From an uncultured Bacteroidales bacterium (GTDB taxonomy: Bacteria; Bacteroidota; Bacteroidia; Bacteroidales; Muribaculaceae): 64,000 nt of DNA. The stretch is taken from the NCBI GenBank assembly GCA_902779125.1, contig CACZAC010000008.1, positions 1 through 64,000 of the forward strand. Direction: 5' to 3'. Below, in pieces: positions 34,756-43,506 of this stretch (position 1 is the first letter of the stretch; each line of letters begins with the position of its first letter). The notes under the pieces were generated by a model that was not told the DNA's origin, made no database searches, and worked only from the letters and a program-made list of their open reading frames with translations. The translations under genes were made by a program, and so were the position numbers.

Positions 34756-36876
34756 TCAATCTGCGCTCAGCAGGATGTCAATCAGTGCCGCCACATCGGC
34801 AATGCTGACCACCGTATCACCATTGATATCGGCATTCGCCTGGTTGATGTCACCGCCACCCACCAGGTAATCAATCAGGGCGGCCACGTCGGCGATACGC
34901 ACCTCACCATCGTTATCCACGTCACCGATTACGGCGGCGCTGCCTGTGAGCGTTACGGTCTCGACGTTGCTCCAAGCGCTCTGGGTACCGTTCACATAGT
35001 GGGCCTTAACACGATAGGTATAAGTGCCGCCCTCGGTCAGACCCGTCACGTTGTAGAACTTGTTGGTGATGTCCGTGAAAACGAGTTCGTCAACATCATC
35101 AGTCTTAGCGGGCAGGGTGAGCATCATCTTGGATGCATCGCTCGTAGCGCTGTAGATGTCCACCTGGGTAACAACCACACGCTTGGTATTGGAGCCATCG
35201 CCACCAGTGATGGTCACCTGCTGGCTGTCATCGGCCTCACATTTCAGGACAAAGGTATATATCTGCTCGGCACTGACGACCACACTTTGCATGCTGTTAC
35301 CACACGAGACAGTAACAGGTATATCGGAGTCGGCATCCAAGTAGGGTCTCATGGTGAGCTTGACAGTCATTTTGCCGCCACTCTGCGTCATGTCAAGTGC
35401 AGGCGTGGTGATAGTACCGACATTGCCGCCGCCACCCAGACGGACGCCACCGCGAGCCTCGTAGGCATTGCTGCACGTCCAGCCCGCATTTGAGGCGACG
35501 CTACTCATCTTATTGATTGGTGTTGACGAATTAGAGCTAGCATAAGGGAAGCTCTCGCTGAATACCAGCTCATAGACGCCAGGCTCACTGCCGTCGTCGG
35601 TGTTCACCTCAAGGGTGTAGCTGGCGACGTTCTCGGCAGGTGTCTCGTCGGTCCAGTCGGCACGGAACGAAGTCAAGGTGATATAGTTCTCGTTGGCAGG
35701 TTGCATCACGGGGTCGTAAGCTTCGATGGGAGCAGGCGGCTCAATGCCCAAGACCATCAGCTCACCCAGGCTGTAGCTATAACCCTGATTGTTGAATGCA
35801 CGCAGGGCGAAATAGCCGTTACCTGTTCCACTCCAACCCCAGTTGATAGAGTACAAGCCACTGGTTGCATCATAGCCATCGACATTGAAGGCGTGGCCAT
35901 AAAATGAGTTATAGGCACTGCTATAGCTGTAAGCGCAATAAACTACGGGGCGACCGGCAGCCAGCTCTTCCTGGAGCATCACACTCCAGTCAGCGTCGTT
36001 GATGAGCATGTTCTCACCATTGGTATCAAAGTTAAGCGTAGCCTTATACTCTACACGGGCATCCACATAGCCAAACAGGTGGCAAGCCCTGAGGATATCG
36101 TCCTCCCAGGCTTCGCTGCCCTCATTGGTGTAATCCATTTCCTCGGCCTGGCCAATGTAGCGCATGAGCCATGCCACGGCATTTCGCTGGACATCGTTAG
36201 CGTTGAAAGTGTACACTGGCAACATGTTGGCCCAGTCAAAGGTGATTGAAGGCAGAGGGGGGAGCACAAAATGGCGGGTGCGCGTCGTGTAACCCGGAAC
36301 CTCGGGCGTGGGCTGGACGGGATACTGCCACTTGTAGAAGATTTGGGCCAGCGAAGTGGTGGCGCAACCGGTCAAACCGCGACGGTCACCGTCCATGGGG
36401 CACTGGTTATAGTAGGGATAGCCCTGGTCCCACTTGGCTTCAAGCATCGGCTCGACGCTTTCGCCACGGTTGCCGTTCAATGAGGGTTTCTCGACCACCA
36501 TTCCAGGGTGAGCCTGGAGATACTCCATCTGTTTCCTGTAACAACCCAGCCAGAACTTCATGTTCTCGGGCAGGTTGTTCATGTCTTTCAATGTTTCGCC
36601 ATAGGCCAAAATATCCTTGGCGCGGTCATCACCGGCAACAACGACAAAGCCCTTGTCGGTATTGACCACATAATAAGCCGTCATGGCGGCATTATCGGAG
36701 TTCTTCTCCTCATGAACCCACTTGACAACAGGCCTTGAGGACATCAGTCGGCCATTCACGGCCTTACGGGACAGGAAATCACTGGCTTTGGACTGGGCAG
36801 TCTTAATATCGACATTGCCTGCCAATGCCTGCACTGCCGCTAACAAAAGAGCGGCAAGGAATAAGGTTTTCTTCAT
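34756..36876 (-). CDS. Secreted C10-family cysteine protease D (short form) with dockerin-like tail
   Basis: About 706 residues from the ATG at 36876; the longer frame to 36888 needs a TTG start. Signal peptide MKKTLFLAALLLAAVQALAG, propeptide (FVVVAGDDRAKDILAYG), Cys171 in LTGCATTSLAQ, His328 in YGHAFNVDGYD, and SINWGWSG with both Trp kept. Unlike copies A-C it lacks the roughly 90-residue Ig-like domain: the catalytic domain passes straight into the Fn3 start (LTSFRADWTDE). The jelly-roll insert within Fn3 is present but divergent. EF-hand loops are DVDNDGEVRIAD and DINGDTVVSIAD. First gene of the D-C unit. Confidence 0.9.
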   Translation of the reverse strand: MKKTLFLAALLLAAVQALAGNVDIKTAQSKASDFLSRKAVNGRLMSSRPVVKWVHEEKNSDNAAMTAYYVVNTDKGFVVVAGDDRAKDILAYGETLKDMNNLPENMKFWLGCYRKQMEYLQAHPGMVVEKPSLNGNRGESVEPMLEAKWDQGYPYYNQCPMDGDRRGLTGCATTSLAQIFYKWQYPVQPTPEVPGYTTRTRHFVLPPLPSITFDWANMLPVYTFNANDVQRNAVAWLMRYIGQAEEMDYTNEGSEAWEDDILRACHLFGYVDARVEYKATLNFDTNGENMLINDADWSVMLQEELAAGRPVVYCAYSYSSAYNSFYGHAFNVDGYDATSGLYSINWGWSGTGNGYFALRAFNNQGYSYSLGELMVLGIEPPAPIEAYDPVMQPANENYITLTSFRADWTDETPAENVASYTLEVNTDDGSEPGVYELVFSESFPYASSNSSTPINKMSSVASNAGWTCSNAYEARGGVRLGGGGNVGTITTPALDMTQSGGKMTVKLTMRPYLDADSDIPVTVSCGNSMQSVVVSAEQIYTFVLKCEADDSQQVTITGGDGSNTKRVVVTQVDIYSATSDASKMMLTLPAKTDDVDELVFTDITNKFYNVTGLTEGGTYTYRVKAHYVNGTQSAWSNVETVTLTGSAAVIGDVDNDGEVRIADVAALIDYLVGGGDINQANADINGDTVVSIADVAALIDILLSAD

Positions 36877-37200
36877 AATTGCACGCAAGTTATAGTGTTA
36901 AGGAAATATCAGTTACAAGGATTTATATCAATGATATTATGTGACAAAAGTAATACAATTATTCGTAAAACCAAAAAAAACGCCACCATTTCACACTGCG
37001 GGCTTACAAACAGCCACGAATAAAGGCCATGATTCAAATTTTTGCACACCAATTCTTGCAATAACCTGTAGAGAGATGTAAAGCCTTGACCCAATTCAAG
37101 AAGTGAAGTAACAGCCAGGGCATAAACAAAAAAATTCCATCATAATCATGATGAAATCTTTTGTACTAATCGGGTTGCTCTACCCATACTGACCAGGATT
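36877..37200. other. Non-coding spacer upstream of C10 protease D
   Basis: 324 bases with no gene. Apart from the D promoter at 36945-36974 no further structure is recognised. Confidence 0.5.
36945..36974 (-). promoter_or_regulatory. Promoter of the C10 protease D-C unit
   Basis: On the minus strand TTG (36972-36974), exactly 19 nt, TACTTTTG (36945-36952). Leader of about 60 nt. Confidence 0.75.
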
Positions 37201-37641
37201 CTACAGCCTGAAAGCAATGGGGAGGACAACGCGGACTGGAACGGCATGGTCGGCCACCTTGCCGACACTCCACTTGGGCATCTTGGAGATGACGCGAATA
37301 GCTTCCCTGTTCAGGCTCTCGTCACCAGCGCTGCGGATGACGCGGACATCACTCACACGACCATCGGTGCCGACGATAAAACTGCACAGCACGCGTCCCT
37401 GGATGTGATTTTTGTAAGCGTGATAGGGATATTCGCGGGTTTTGTTGATGAAATTGATAAGACCTCGCTCACCACCGGGGAACTGGGGCTGGATGTCCAC
37501 ATAGTCAAACTCATAGACCTCAATATGGGATTGCTTGGTCATGGGGTTGACGGTAGTGACATGACGCACCTGCGCCACCATGGGCAACGCTACGGTCAAC
37601 GTCAACAATACCAATAATCCTAAGCGTAATAGTTTGAGCAT
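37201..37641 (-). CDS. Small TonB C-terminal domain protein
   Basis: 146 residues. The hydrophobic N-terminus LLRLGLLVLLTLTVALPMVA ends in what looks like a signal peptidase site (VAQ), followed by a short linker and a TonB C-terminal domain: PQFPGGERGLINFINKTREY, then GRVLCSFIVGTDGRVSDVRV and the closing VPVRVVLPIAFRL. The classical TonB parts, an uncleaved anchor and a Pro-rich spacer, are missing. It may therefore be a periplasmic partner of TonB-dependent receptors rather than a full energy transducer. Single gene on the minus strand. Confidence 0.85.
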   Translation of the reverse strand: MLKLLRLGLLVLLTLTVALPMVAQVRHVTTVNPMTKQSHIEVYEFDYVDIQPQFPGGERGLINFINKTREYPYHAYKNHIQGRVLCSFIVGTDGRVSDVRVIRSAGDESLNREAIRVISKMPKWSVGKVADHAVPVRVVLPIAFRL

Positions 37642-37839
37642 AGGCCTTAAATCATTAACAAATGAGTTTTAAAAGTGGGAGTAACCCGCGTTTGTTGCCG
37701 CAAATATAGAGTTGAGAATGCAAACTTCAAAATGTTTTAATTTATTTTTGTAAACTGGCGGTCTTGTTTCAGTCTTTTTGACTAAAACGGGCAAAAATCA
37801 AAAAAAATGTAAATATTTTCATTTTTGGAATACCACTGG

Positions 37840-39465
37840 TCAAAATTGAGGTGGGCAGTCGAGTGTGAGCACATGGCCTGTGGCAGGATGAATCAGTGTC
37901 AACCTGCTGGCATGCAGCATCAAGCGGGTTGCTGCCCTGCCATAGAGGCGGTCGCCCACGATAGGACAGTTAAGGCCCTGAGGATGGGAGGCATGGACGC
38001 GCAACTGATGGGTACGCCCCGTGAGCGGCTCCATTTCCATGCGCGTGCGGCCATTGCTACATTCCAGCACGCGGTAACGCGTCACCGCCGGCTTGCCTAG
38101 TTCACGGTCCACCCGCTGGCGGGGGCGGTCGTCAATGTCAGGAATCAACGGCAGGTCTATCTCTCCTTCATCATGCGGCACGATGCCGTCGAGCAGGGCA
38201 ATGTAGCGTTTCTTTATCGTGTGATTCTCGAACTGCTGCTGCAGAGCCTTGTGTGTCGCCTTGTCCTTAGCGAACAGCACCAAACCAGAGGTTTCCTGAT
38301 CGAGTCGATGCACCACCACAGGCCCGACCGCTTCGGGGTGAGCAGCCAAGAAACGGCTCAACAGACTGTCCTCTAACATTTTACCAGGAACGGTAAGCAT
38401 CCCCGTGGGTTTATTGAGTACCGCGAGCCACTGGTCATCATAGATGACATCGAGCGTTTCATCAGCCATCGGCTGCCCTAGCGGATTCTCCTCGACGTCA
38501 AGCCCTTGCAGCATGAAGTCCAGAATGGGCTTGCACTTGCTGCGGCACGCAGGGTAGAAATGGCCGTGATGACGAACCTCACCCACAGGCGAACGCCCCC
38601 ACCAGAACTCTGCCATGCACACAGGGGACAAGCCATTGTTGTAAGCGTAATTGAGCAGACGCGGCGCGCAGCACTCCCCTGCCCCAGCAGGCGGCAACGT
38701 GCCCAACGGCTTGAACACCTCGACCAAATCCTGTCGCTCTCCTCGGGCATTGCTCACCACAAAGAGGCGGAAAATGCGCTCCTGCAATACCTCGCTCATC
38801 TGCTTGCGACGTGATTTCAAGACGTTGATATGGTGACGGAAATCTGCGATTTCACCGATAATCCGCTTTAGTTCTTCCTCATGGCGCTGACGAATGCGCT
38901 TCAATTCGGCTTTCTCAAATCGGCTTTGGTTCAAGAGTGCTTCCTGCTCATCGGCGGTCAAGTTTCCGTCACGGCGACGGGCATCACGTTCTTGTTTGTG
39001 CTGTGCCATCACTTCCTTGAAAAGGCCGATTTCATCATGCTTTGCCTGATTCTGCTTTGCCAGGCTCTGCACGAGTGCCTGCAGTTCTTGGGACTGTTCC
39101 AAGCGTTCCACGTCATGGTTGATGGCAGTGATTTGTGCCTCACCCTGTTTGAATTCGCCATGAGGGTCCAGCAGGTCATAAACCGGTGGCACAAAGTAAC
39201 TGTGTCTGACACTACTAGCCAGATTGCCCGAGAATGCTGCGAGATAGCCAAGGCGCCCGGCATCATCCTTAGCGACAAGGACACCGAGCATCTTGCCGGC
39301 GTCCAGTTCATCGGCCCAGTCGGTGCGGGAAGCGACATATCGCTGCACTTGCTCCACAGCCATCAGCGCCAAGGGATGCGGCTCATAGCAGAACGGGCAA
39401 GTGAATTGCAGCGGCAACTCGACCGAAGCCGCCTCTACATCAAGAAGATGGAATTTTTCATTCAT
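37840..39465 (-). CDS. Large RluA-family pseudouridine synthase with N-terminal extension
   Basis: About 541 residues from ATG 39465 (the frame to 39474 starts with TTG). The C-terminal 210 residues are a complete RluA catalytic domain: LAVLNKPTGMLTVPGK, the catalytic-Asp motif VVHRLDQETSGLVLFAKDKA, and LTGRTHQLRVHASH. The first 320 residues are not part of standard RluA. They hold a coiled-coil stretch (about 130-235, rich in Glu/Lys/Arg/Gln) and a Cys/His-rich section (GECCAPRLLNYAYNN, then HHGHFYPACRSKCKPI) that could bind metal or RNA. Such long forms occur in Bacteroidetes; the RNA target is not known to me. The TAATTTTG -7 box at 39472-39479 nearly touches the start codon, suggesting a leaderless transcript. 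Confidence 0.87.
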   Translation of the reverse strand: MNEKFHLLDVEAASVELPLQFTCPFCYEPHPLALMAVEQVQRYVASRTDWADELDAGKMLGVLVAKDDAGRLGYLAAFSGNLASSVRHSYFVPPVYDLLDPHGEFKQGEAQITAINHDVERLEQSQELQALVQSLAKQNQAKHDEIGLFKEVMAQHKQERDARRRDGNLTADEQEALLNQSRFEKAELKRIRQRHEEELKRIIGEIADFRHHINVLKSRRKQMSEVLQERIFRLFVVSNARGERQDLVEVFKPLGTLPPAGAGECCAPRLLNYAYNNGLSPVCMAEFWWGRSPVGEVRHHGHFYPACRSKCKPILDFMLQGLDVEENPLGQPMADETLDVIYDDQWLAVLNKPTGMLTVPGKMLEDSLLSRFLAAHPEAVGPVVVHRLDQETSGLVLFAKDKATHKALQQQFENHTIKKRYIALLDGIVPHDEGEIDLPLIPDIDDRPRQRVDRELGKPAVTRYRVLECSNGRTRMEMEPLTGRTHQLRVHASHPQGLNCPIVGDRLYGRAATRLMLHASRLTLIHPATGHVLTLDCPPQF

Positions 39466-39564
39466 CGTGTGCAAAATTACTGTTTTTTATCATCCAATGT
39501 AGTGATTGAGCCAAGATTTGCACTATATTTGCAACTTGATTAACAGTTTAACGACGCAATCATT

Positions 39565-39744
39565 ATGAATCTGCCACAAGACCCTTACATGAAGTCACAA
39601 TATGTGAACATGATGCTCAAGGCCAATAATATGGACCTGAAAACCTTGTGCATCAGTGCAAACATCGACATGATTGCACTATTGAACGAGTTGGGCAGAG
39701 CCGGCATCTCGTATGATTCATCAAAACGACAATTCAGAACATAA
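39565..39744 (+). CDS. DUF4250 domain protein
   Basis: A 59-residue protein too short for most gene scans. It starts MNLPQDPYMKSQYVNMMLKA and ends YDSSKRQFRT. The MNLPxDPxM start, the middle LKTLC segment and the final Tyr-(x)n-Gln-Phe pattern fit DUF4250, a family of small proteins of unknown function. A TATATTTG -7 box lies at 39524-39531. It is 18 bp upstream of the exonuclease III gene and probably in its operon. Confidence 0.8.
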   Translation: MNLPQDPYMKSQYVNMMLKANNMDLKTLCISANIDMIALLNELGRAGISYDSSKRQFRT

Positions 39745-39762
39745 ATTTATCTTCATACTGCA

Positions 39763-40521
39763 ATGAGATTCATTTCGTGGAACGTGAACGGCCTGAGAGC
39801 CGTAGTGGGTAAAGGCTTCGGGGATATCTTCAAGGAACTGGACGCCGATTTCTTCTGTCTGCAGGAGACCAAGATGCAAGCGGGCCAACTGGACCTGGAA
39901 TTTGAGGGGTACCGCTCCTACTGGAACTATGCCGAGAAGAAAGGCTACTCAGGTACAGCGATTTACAGCCGCCATGAGCCGATGAGCGTGAGTTACGGCA
40001 TTGGCATTGAGGAGCATGACCAAGAGGGGCGCGTCATCACCCTGGAGATGCCTGATTTCTACCTTGTGACCTGCTATACGCCCAACAGCCAGGACGGCCT
40101 GCGACGCTTGGACTACCGCATGACGTGGGAGGATGCCTTCCGCGCCTACCTGCTGGAGCTGGACAAGAAGAAACCCGTCATCGTGTGTGGCGACCTCAAC
40201 GTGGCACACCAGGAGATAGACCTCAAGAATCCTAAGACCAACCGCAAGAACGCCGGTTTTACCGATGAGGAGCGAGAGAAAATGACCGTGCTGCTCGACT
40301 CGGGATTCACCGACACTTGGCGTTTCTTCAACCCCGACGTGACCGATGTCTACTCGTGGTGGAGCTACCGTTTCAAGGCGCGCGAGAAGAACGCGGGCTG
40401 GCGCATCGATTACTTTCTGGTGAGCAACCGCCTGCAGGAGAAGTTGGAAACAGCTAAAATCCACACCGAGATTTACGGGAGCGACCACTGCCCTGTCGAG
40501 GTAGACATCAACCTCCCTTGA
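39763..40521 (+). CDS. xth: Exodeoxyribonuclease III (AP endonuclease family)
   Basis: 252 residues. Repairs abasic DNA sites and degrades 3' ends in duplex DNA. Motifs seen: start [17 protein letters not shown], metal-binding Glu in [21 protein letters not shown] and the catalytic [11 protein letters not shown] near the C-terminus. Length and start agree with the ExoA/Xth family. Between the DUF4250 gene and the AI-2E transporter gene. Confidence 0.96.
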   Translation: MRFISWNVNGLRAVVGKGFGDIFKELDADFFCLQETKMQAGQLDLEFEGYRSYWNYAEKKGYSGTAIYSRHEPMSVSYGIGIEEHDQEGRVITLEMPDFYLVTCYTPNSQDGLRRLDYRMTWEDAFRAYLLELDKKKPVIVCGDLNVAHQEIDLKNPKTNRKNAGFTDEEREKMTVLLDSGFTDTWRFFNPDVTDVYSWWSYRFKAREKNAGWRIDYFLVSNRLQEKLETAKIHTEIYGSDHCPVEVDINLP

Positions 40522-40573
40522 AATCTTAAAAAAATTCAAAGCCTTACAGACCTTAATCGGCTAAGAACAGAAA

Positions 40574-41755
40574 ATGACAGAACAGAAAAAATATGATTTT
40601 GACCGCGTGGTGAGGATGGTACTCACGCTCATCAGCGTGGGCATCGGCGTGTGGCTCATCAACTACCTGAGTCCCGTGCTGATGCCGTTTGTCGTGGGGT
40701 TCATCCTCGCCTATATCATCGAACCTCTGGTCGAGTGGCTGCAACGCAAGATGCACATCAAGGCACGTGGCATTGCCGTTGTACTCGCGCTGGTTATCGT
40801 GGTCGCCGTGATTACTGGGCTATGCTGGCTGGTCATCCCCTATCTGGTTGACGAGTTCGGGGCAATGTCCAAGCAACTGGCGGCGTACGCAAAATCGTCA
40901 CTGAGGGTCCCCTACATTCCCACCGAAGTCAACGACTTCATCCAGCGCTATCTTGACATCGAGAAAATCAACGAAATTTTCTCCAAACAGCAGTGGATGG
41001 ACCTCATCAACAAGGCTGTTTCGGGCGCCTGGTCAGTGGTCGGTGGTACCATGAGCGTGATTTTCAATATCGTGTCATGGTTCATCGTGCTCCTGTATAT
41101 GTTCTTTATCCTGCTGGATTTCAACAAGCTCTCACATGCCTTCAAGGGCGCCATTCCCGCCAAATACCGCCGCATGTCATTGCGCATCTTTGGTGACGTT
41201 GCCGAGACGATGAGCCGTTACTTCCGCGGACAGGCTGCCGTATCGTTTTTTGTGGGCGTGATTTTCGCCATCGAGTTCTACATCATCGGCTTGCCCATGG
41301 CGATTGCCTTCGGTCTGTTCGTGGGAATATTGAACATGGTACCATATCTGCAACTCATCTCCATTCCCATTGCCGCTTTCCTGTGCCTGGTGGCAACTGC
41401 GGCGACGGGTGGCAGTTTCTGGGTGATGTTCGGCTGGGTCATCCTTGCCTACATCATCTGCCAAGTCATCCAGGATATGGTGCTCATCCCCACCATCATG
41501 AAAAATCAGATGGGTCTGAATCCTGCCATCATCTTCCTGTCACTGTCACTTTGGGTTTATGTGATGGGCTTTATCGGACTTATTATCGGCTTGCCGCTGA
41601 CCACACTCATCATCAGCTACTACTGTGAATTTGTACTCCACCAGCCCAACCCGCTGCACAAAACTAAGAAGAAAGAGATCACTGACCAAAAGAAGCCCAT
41701 GGCCATGACCTCATCATTTATCGCCAACTACCGCAACCAGAAAAAGAAAGACTAA
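40574..41755 (+). CDS. AI-2E family transporter (PF01594)
   Basis: 393 residues with 7-8 membrane segments, among them GVWLINYLSPVLMPFVVGFI and the VLALVIVVAVITGLCWLVIP region. The C-terminal half has the family signature PYLQLISIPIAAFLCLVATA and a conserved QVIQDMVLIPTIMKNQMGLN. Members export varied small molecules or ions (AI-2 and Na+/H+ exchange have been proposed); the substrate here is unknown. It starts 52 bp after xth and its stop lies 10 bp before miaA, so these form an operon. Confidence 0.9.
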   Translation: MTEQKKYDFDRVVRMVLTLISVGIGVWLINYLSPVLMPFVVGFILAYIIEPLVEWLQRKMHIKARGIAVVLALVIVVAVITGLCWLVIPYLVDEFGAMSKQLAAYAKSSLRVPYIPTEVNDFIQRYLDIEKINEIFSKQQWMDLINKAVSGAWSVVGGTMSVIFNIVSWFIVLLYMFFILLDFNKLSHAFKGAIPAKYRRMSLRIFGDVAETMSRYFRGQAAVSFFVGVIFAIEFYIIGLPMAIAFGLFVGILNMVPYLQLISIPIAAFLCLVATAATGGSFWVMFGWVILAYIICQVIQDMVLIPTIMKNQMGLNPAIIFLSLSLWVYVMGFIGLIIGLPLTTLIISYYCEFVLHQPNPLHKTKKKEITDQKKPMAMTSSFIANYRNQKKKD

Positions 41756-41765
41756 CGGCTAAAAA

Positions 41766-42665
41766 ATGTCCAAGACATTGATTGTCATCACGGGTCCCAC
41801 GGGAGTGGGCAAGACTGCTGCAGCCATCAAATTGGCGCAGCATCTGCAGTGTGACATTATCAATGCCGATTCTCGACAGATTTACCGTGGCATCCCCATC
41901 TGTACTGCCGCTCCCACGCCCGAGGAACTGGCAGCAGTGCGGCACCACTTCGTTGCGTTCAAGGAATTGGAAGAGAGCTACAGTGCGGCACAGTTTGAGA
42001 CCGACGTGATGGCCTTGCTGCCGTCGTTGTGGCAACAGGGCGATTATGCCGTGATGTGTGGCGGCTCGATGCTGTATGTGGATGCCGTGTGCCGTGGTAT
42101 CGACTCGTTGCCCGACATCAGCCCCGAGATACGCGCCGCCGTCAAGGAAAAACTGCACAAAGAGGGGCTGGAAAGTCTTGTCGCAGAATTGGAGCAGCTG
42201 GATCCGCAATATGCCGCGACAATCGACCGCAAGAACACCAGCCGTGTGTGCCACGGCGTGGAAATCTGCCGTCAGGCGGGCGTGCCCTACTCCACCTTGC
42301 GCACCGGTACCGCCAAACAACGCGACTTCAACATCATCAAACTGGCGCTCAACATCGAGCGTGACCAATTGTTTGACCGCATCAACCGGCGTGTGGACCG
42401 CATGATTGAGGCTGGCTTGGAACAAGAGGCGCGCTCAGTGTATCACTTGCGCCACCTCAACTCGCTGAATACCGTGGGCATGAAGGAAATGTTCGCCATC
42501 TTTGACGGCACAATGGACCGCACCACCGCCATCGAGAGGATGAAGAAAAACACGCGCGTGTATGCCAAAAAGCAACTCACCTGGTACCGCCGAGACCCCG
42601 ACATCACCTGGGTTACCCCCGACGATGCCTTCCCTACCGCCCTCAACCTGCTATCAGTCAAGTAA
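41766..42665 (+). CDS. miaA: tRNA dimethylallyltransferase
   Basis: 299 residues. Adds the isopentenyl group to A37 of tRNAs reading UNN codons. P-loop GPTGVGKTAAAI, substrate motif INADSRQIYRGI and AVMCGGSMLYVDAV are all present. The C-terminus is normal. It overlaps the convergent cutC gene by 12 bp at its 3' end. Confidence 0.96.
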   Translation: MSKTLIVITGPTGVGKTAAAIKLAQHLQCDIINADSRQIYRGIPICTAAPTPEELAAVRHHFVAFKELEESYSAAQFETDVMALLPSLWQQGDYAVMCGGSMLYVDAVCRGIDSLPDISPEIRAAVKEKLHKEGLESLVAELEQLDPQYAATIDRKNTSRVCHGVEICRQAGVPYSTLRTGTAKQRDFNIIKLALNIERDQLFDRINRRVDRMIEAGLEQEARSVYHLRHLNSLNTVGMKEMFAIFDGTMDRTTAIERMKKNTRVYAKKQLTWYRRDPDITWVTPDDAFPTALNLLSVK

Positions 42666-43406
42666 TTGGGCAATCGTATCCCTGACGCGTCGGGCTGTGG
42701 TATAGTCAAGGGCGGCCTCGTTGGCGCCCGGACGTCCCATATAGAGGTTAGGGTTAACGTATTGCATAGCGCTGGCAAAGGACTCGCGGCCCGAGAAATG
42801 GAACTCGTGCAAGCCCGTCTGTTCATGAATTTCACGGATATTTTGCTCGGTCACCCCACTGCCAGCCATGAGAATGATGCGGCCCGCCGCCTGGCGGTTA
42901 AGTCGAGCCAACAGTTCCACGCCCTCAATGGCTTTGGGGTGTTGGCCCGATGTCAAGATGCGGTTAAAACCCAGTGAAATGGCATCTTCTAAGGTCTGAA
43001 CTGGGTCGGCGGCACGGTCAAAGGCGCGATGCAGTGTCACACTCATACCATGGCTGCACTCCATCAGGTAGCGGTTCTTTTCCATATCGAGGGTGCCATC
43101 AGCATTCAGGCAACCGAACACCACACCGTCCACACCCAGGTCACGGCACACGGCAATGTCTGCCGCCATGCGTTCCACTTCCAGGTCGGAATATAGGAAA
43201 TCACCGCCACGGGGACGGATGATTACATGCAGGCGCGTTGTGGTCAACACACGTCGTGCCACCTTGATTTCGCCATAACTGGGCGTCGTGCCGCCCTCGG
43301 GGATTCCGGCGCACAATTCTACGCGGTCGGCTCCCCCTTCTTGTGCCGCCAAGCAGGATTCCACCCCGTTGGCACACACTTCTACCATAAATTCCTCACG
43401 TTTCAT
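42654..43406 (-). CDS. cutC: Copper homeostasis protein CutC
   Basis: 250 residues, TIM-barrel family named for copper tolerance, though the role in copper handling is disputed. Sequence signs: MVEVCANGVESCLAAQEGGA, DRVELCAGIPEGGTTPSYG, VIIRPRGGDFLYSD and the C-terminal LHEFHFSG segment. Monocistronic minus-strand gene, convergent with miaA. Confidence 0.93.
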   Translation of the reverse strand: MKREEFMVEVCANGVESCLAAQEGGADRVELCAGIPEGGTTPSYGEIKVARRVLTTTRLHVIIRPRGGDFLYSDLEVERMAADIAVCRDLGVDGVVFGCLNADGTLDMEKNRYLMECSHGMSVTLHRAFDRAADPVQTLEDAISLGFNRILTSGQHPKAIEGVELLARLNRQAAGRIILMAGSGVTEQNIREIHEQTGLHEFHFSGRESFASAMQYVNPNLYMGRPGANEAALDYTTARRVRDTIAQLLD

Positions 43407-43506
43407 CTGTTTATAGTCTATTTGCTGTGTTAATGGTATTCAATTACCTTGTATCGGATTCATGGGCACATTCACATCATCAGGAAAACAGCCCACAGAT
43501 TCTACC

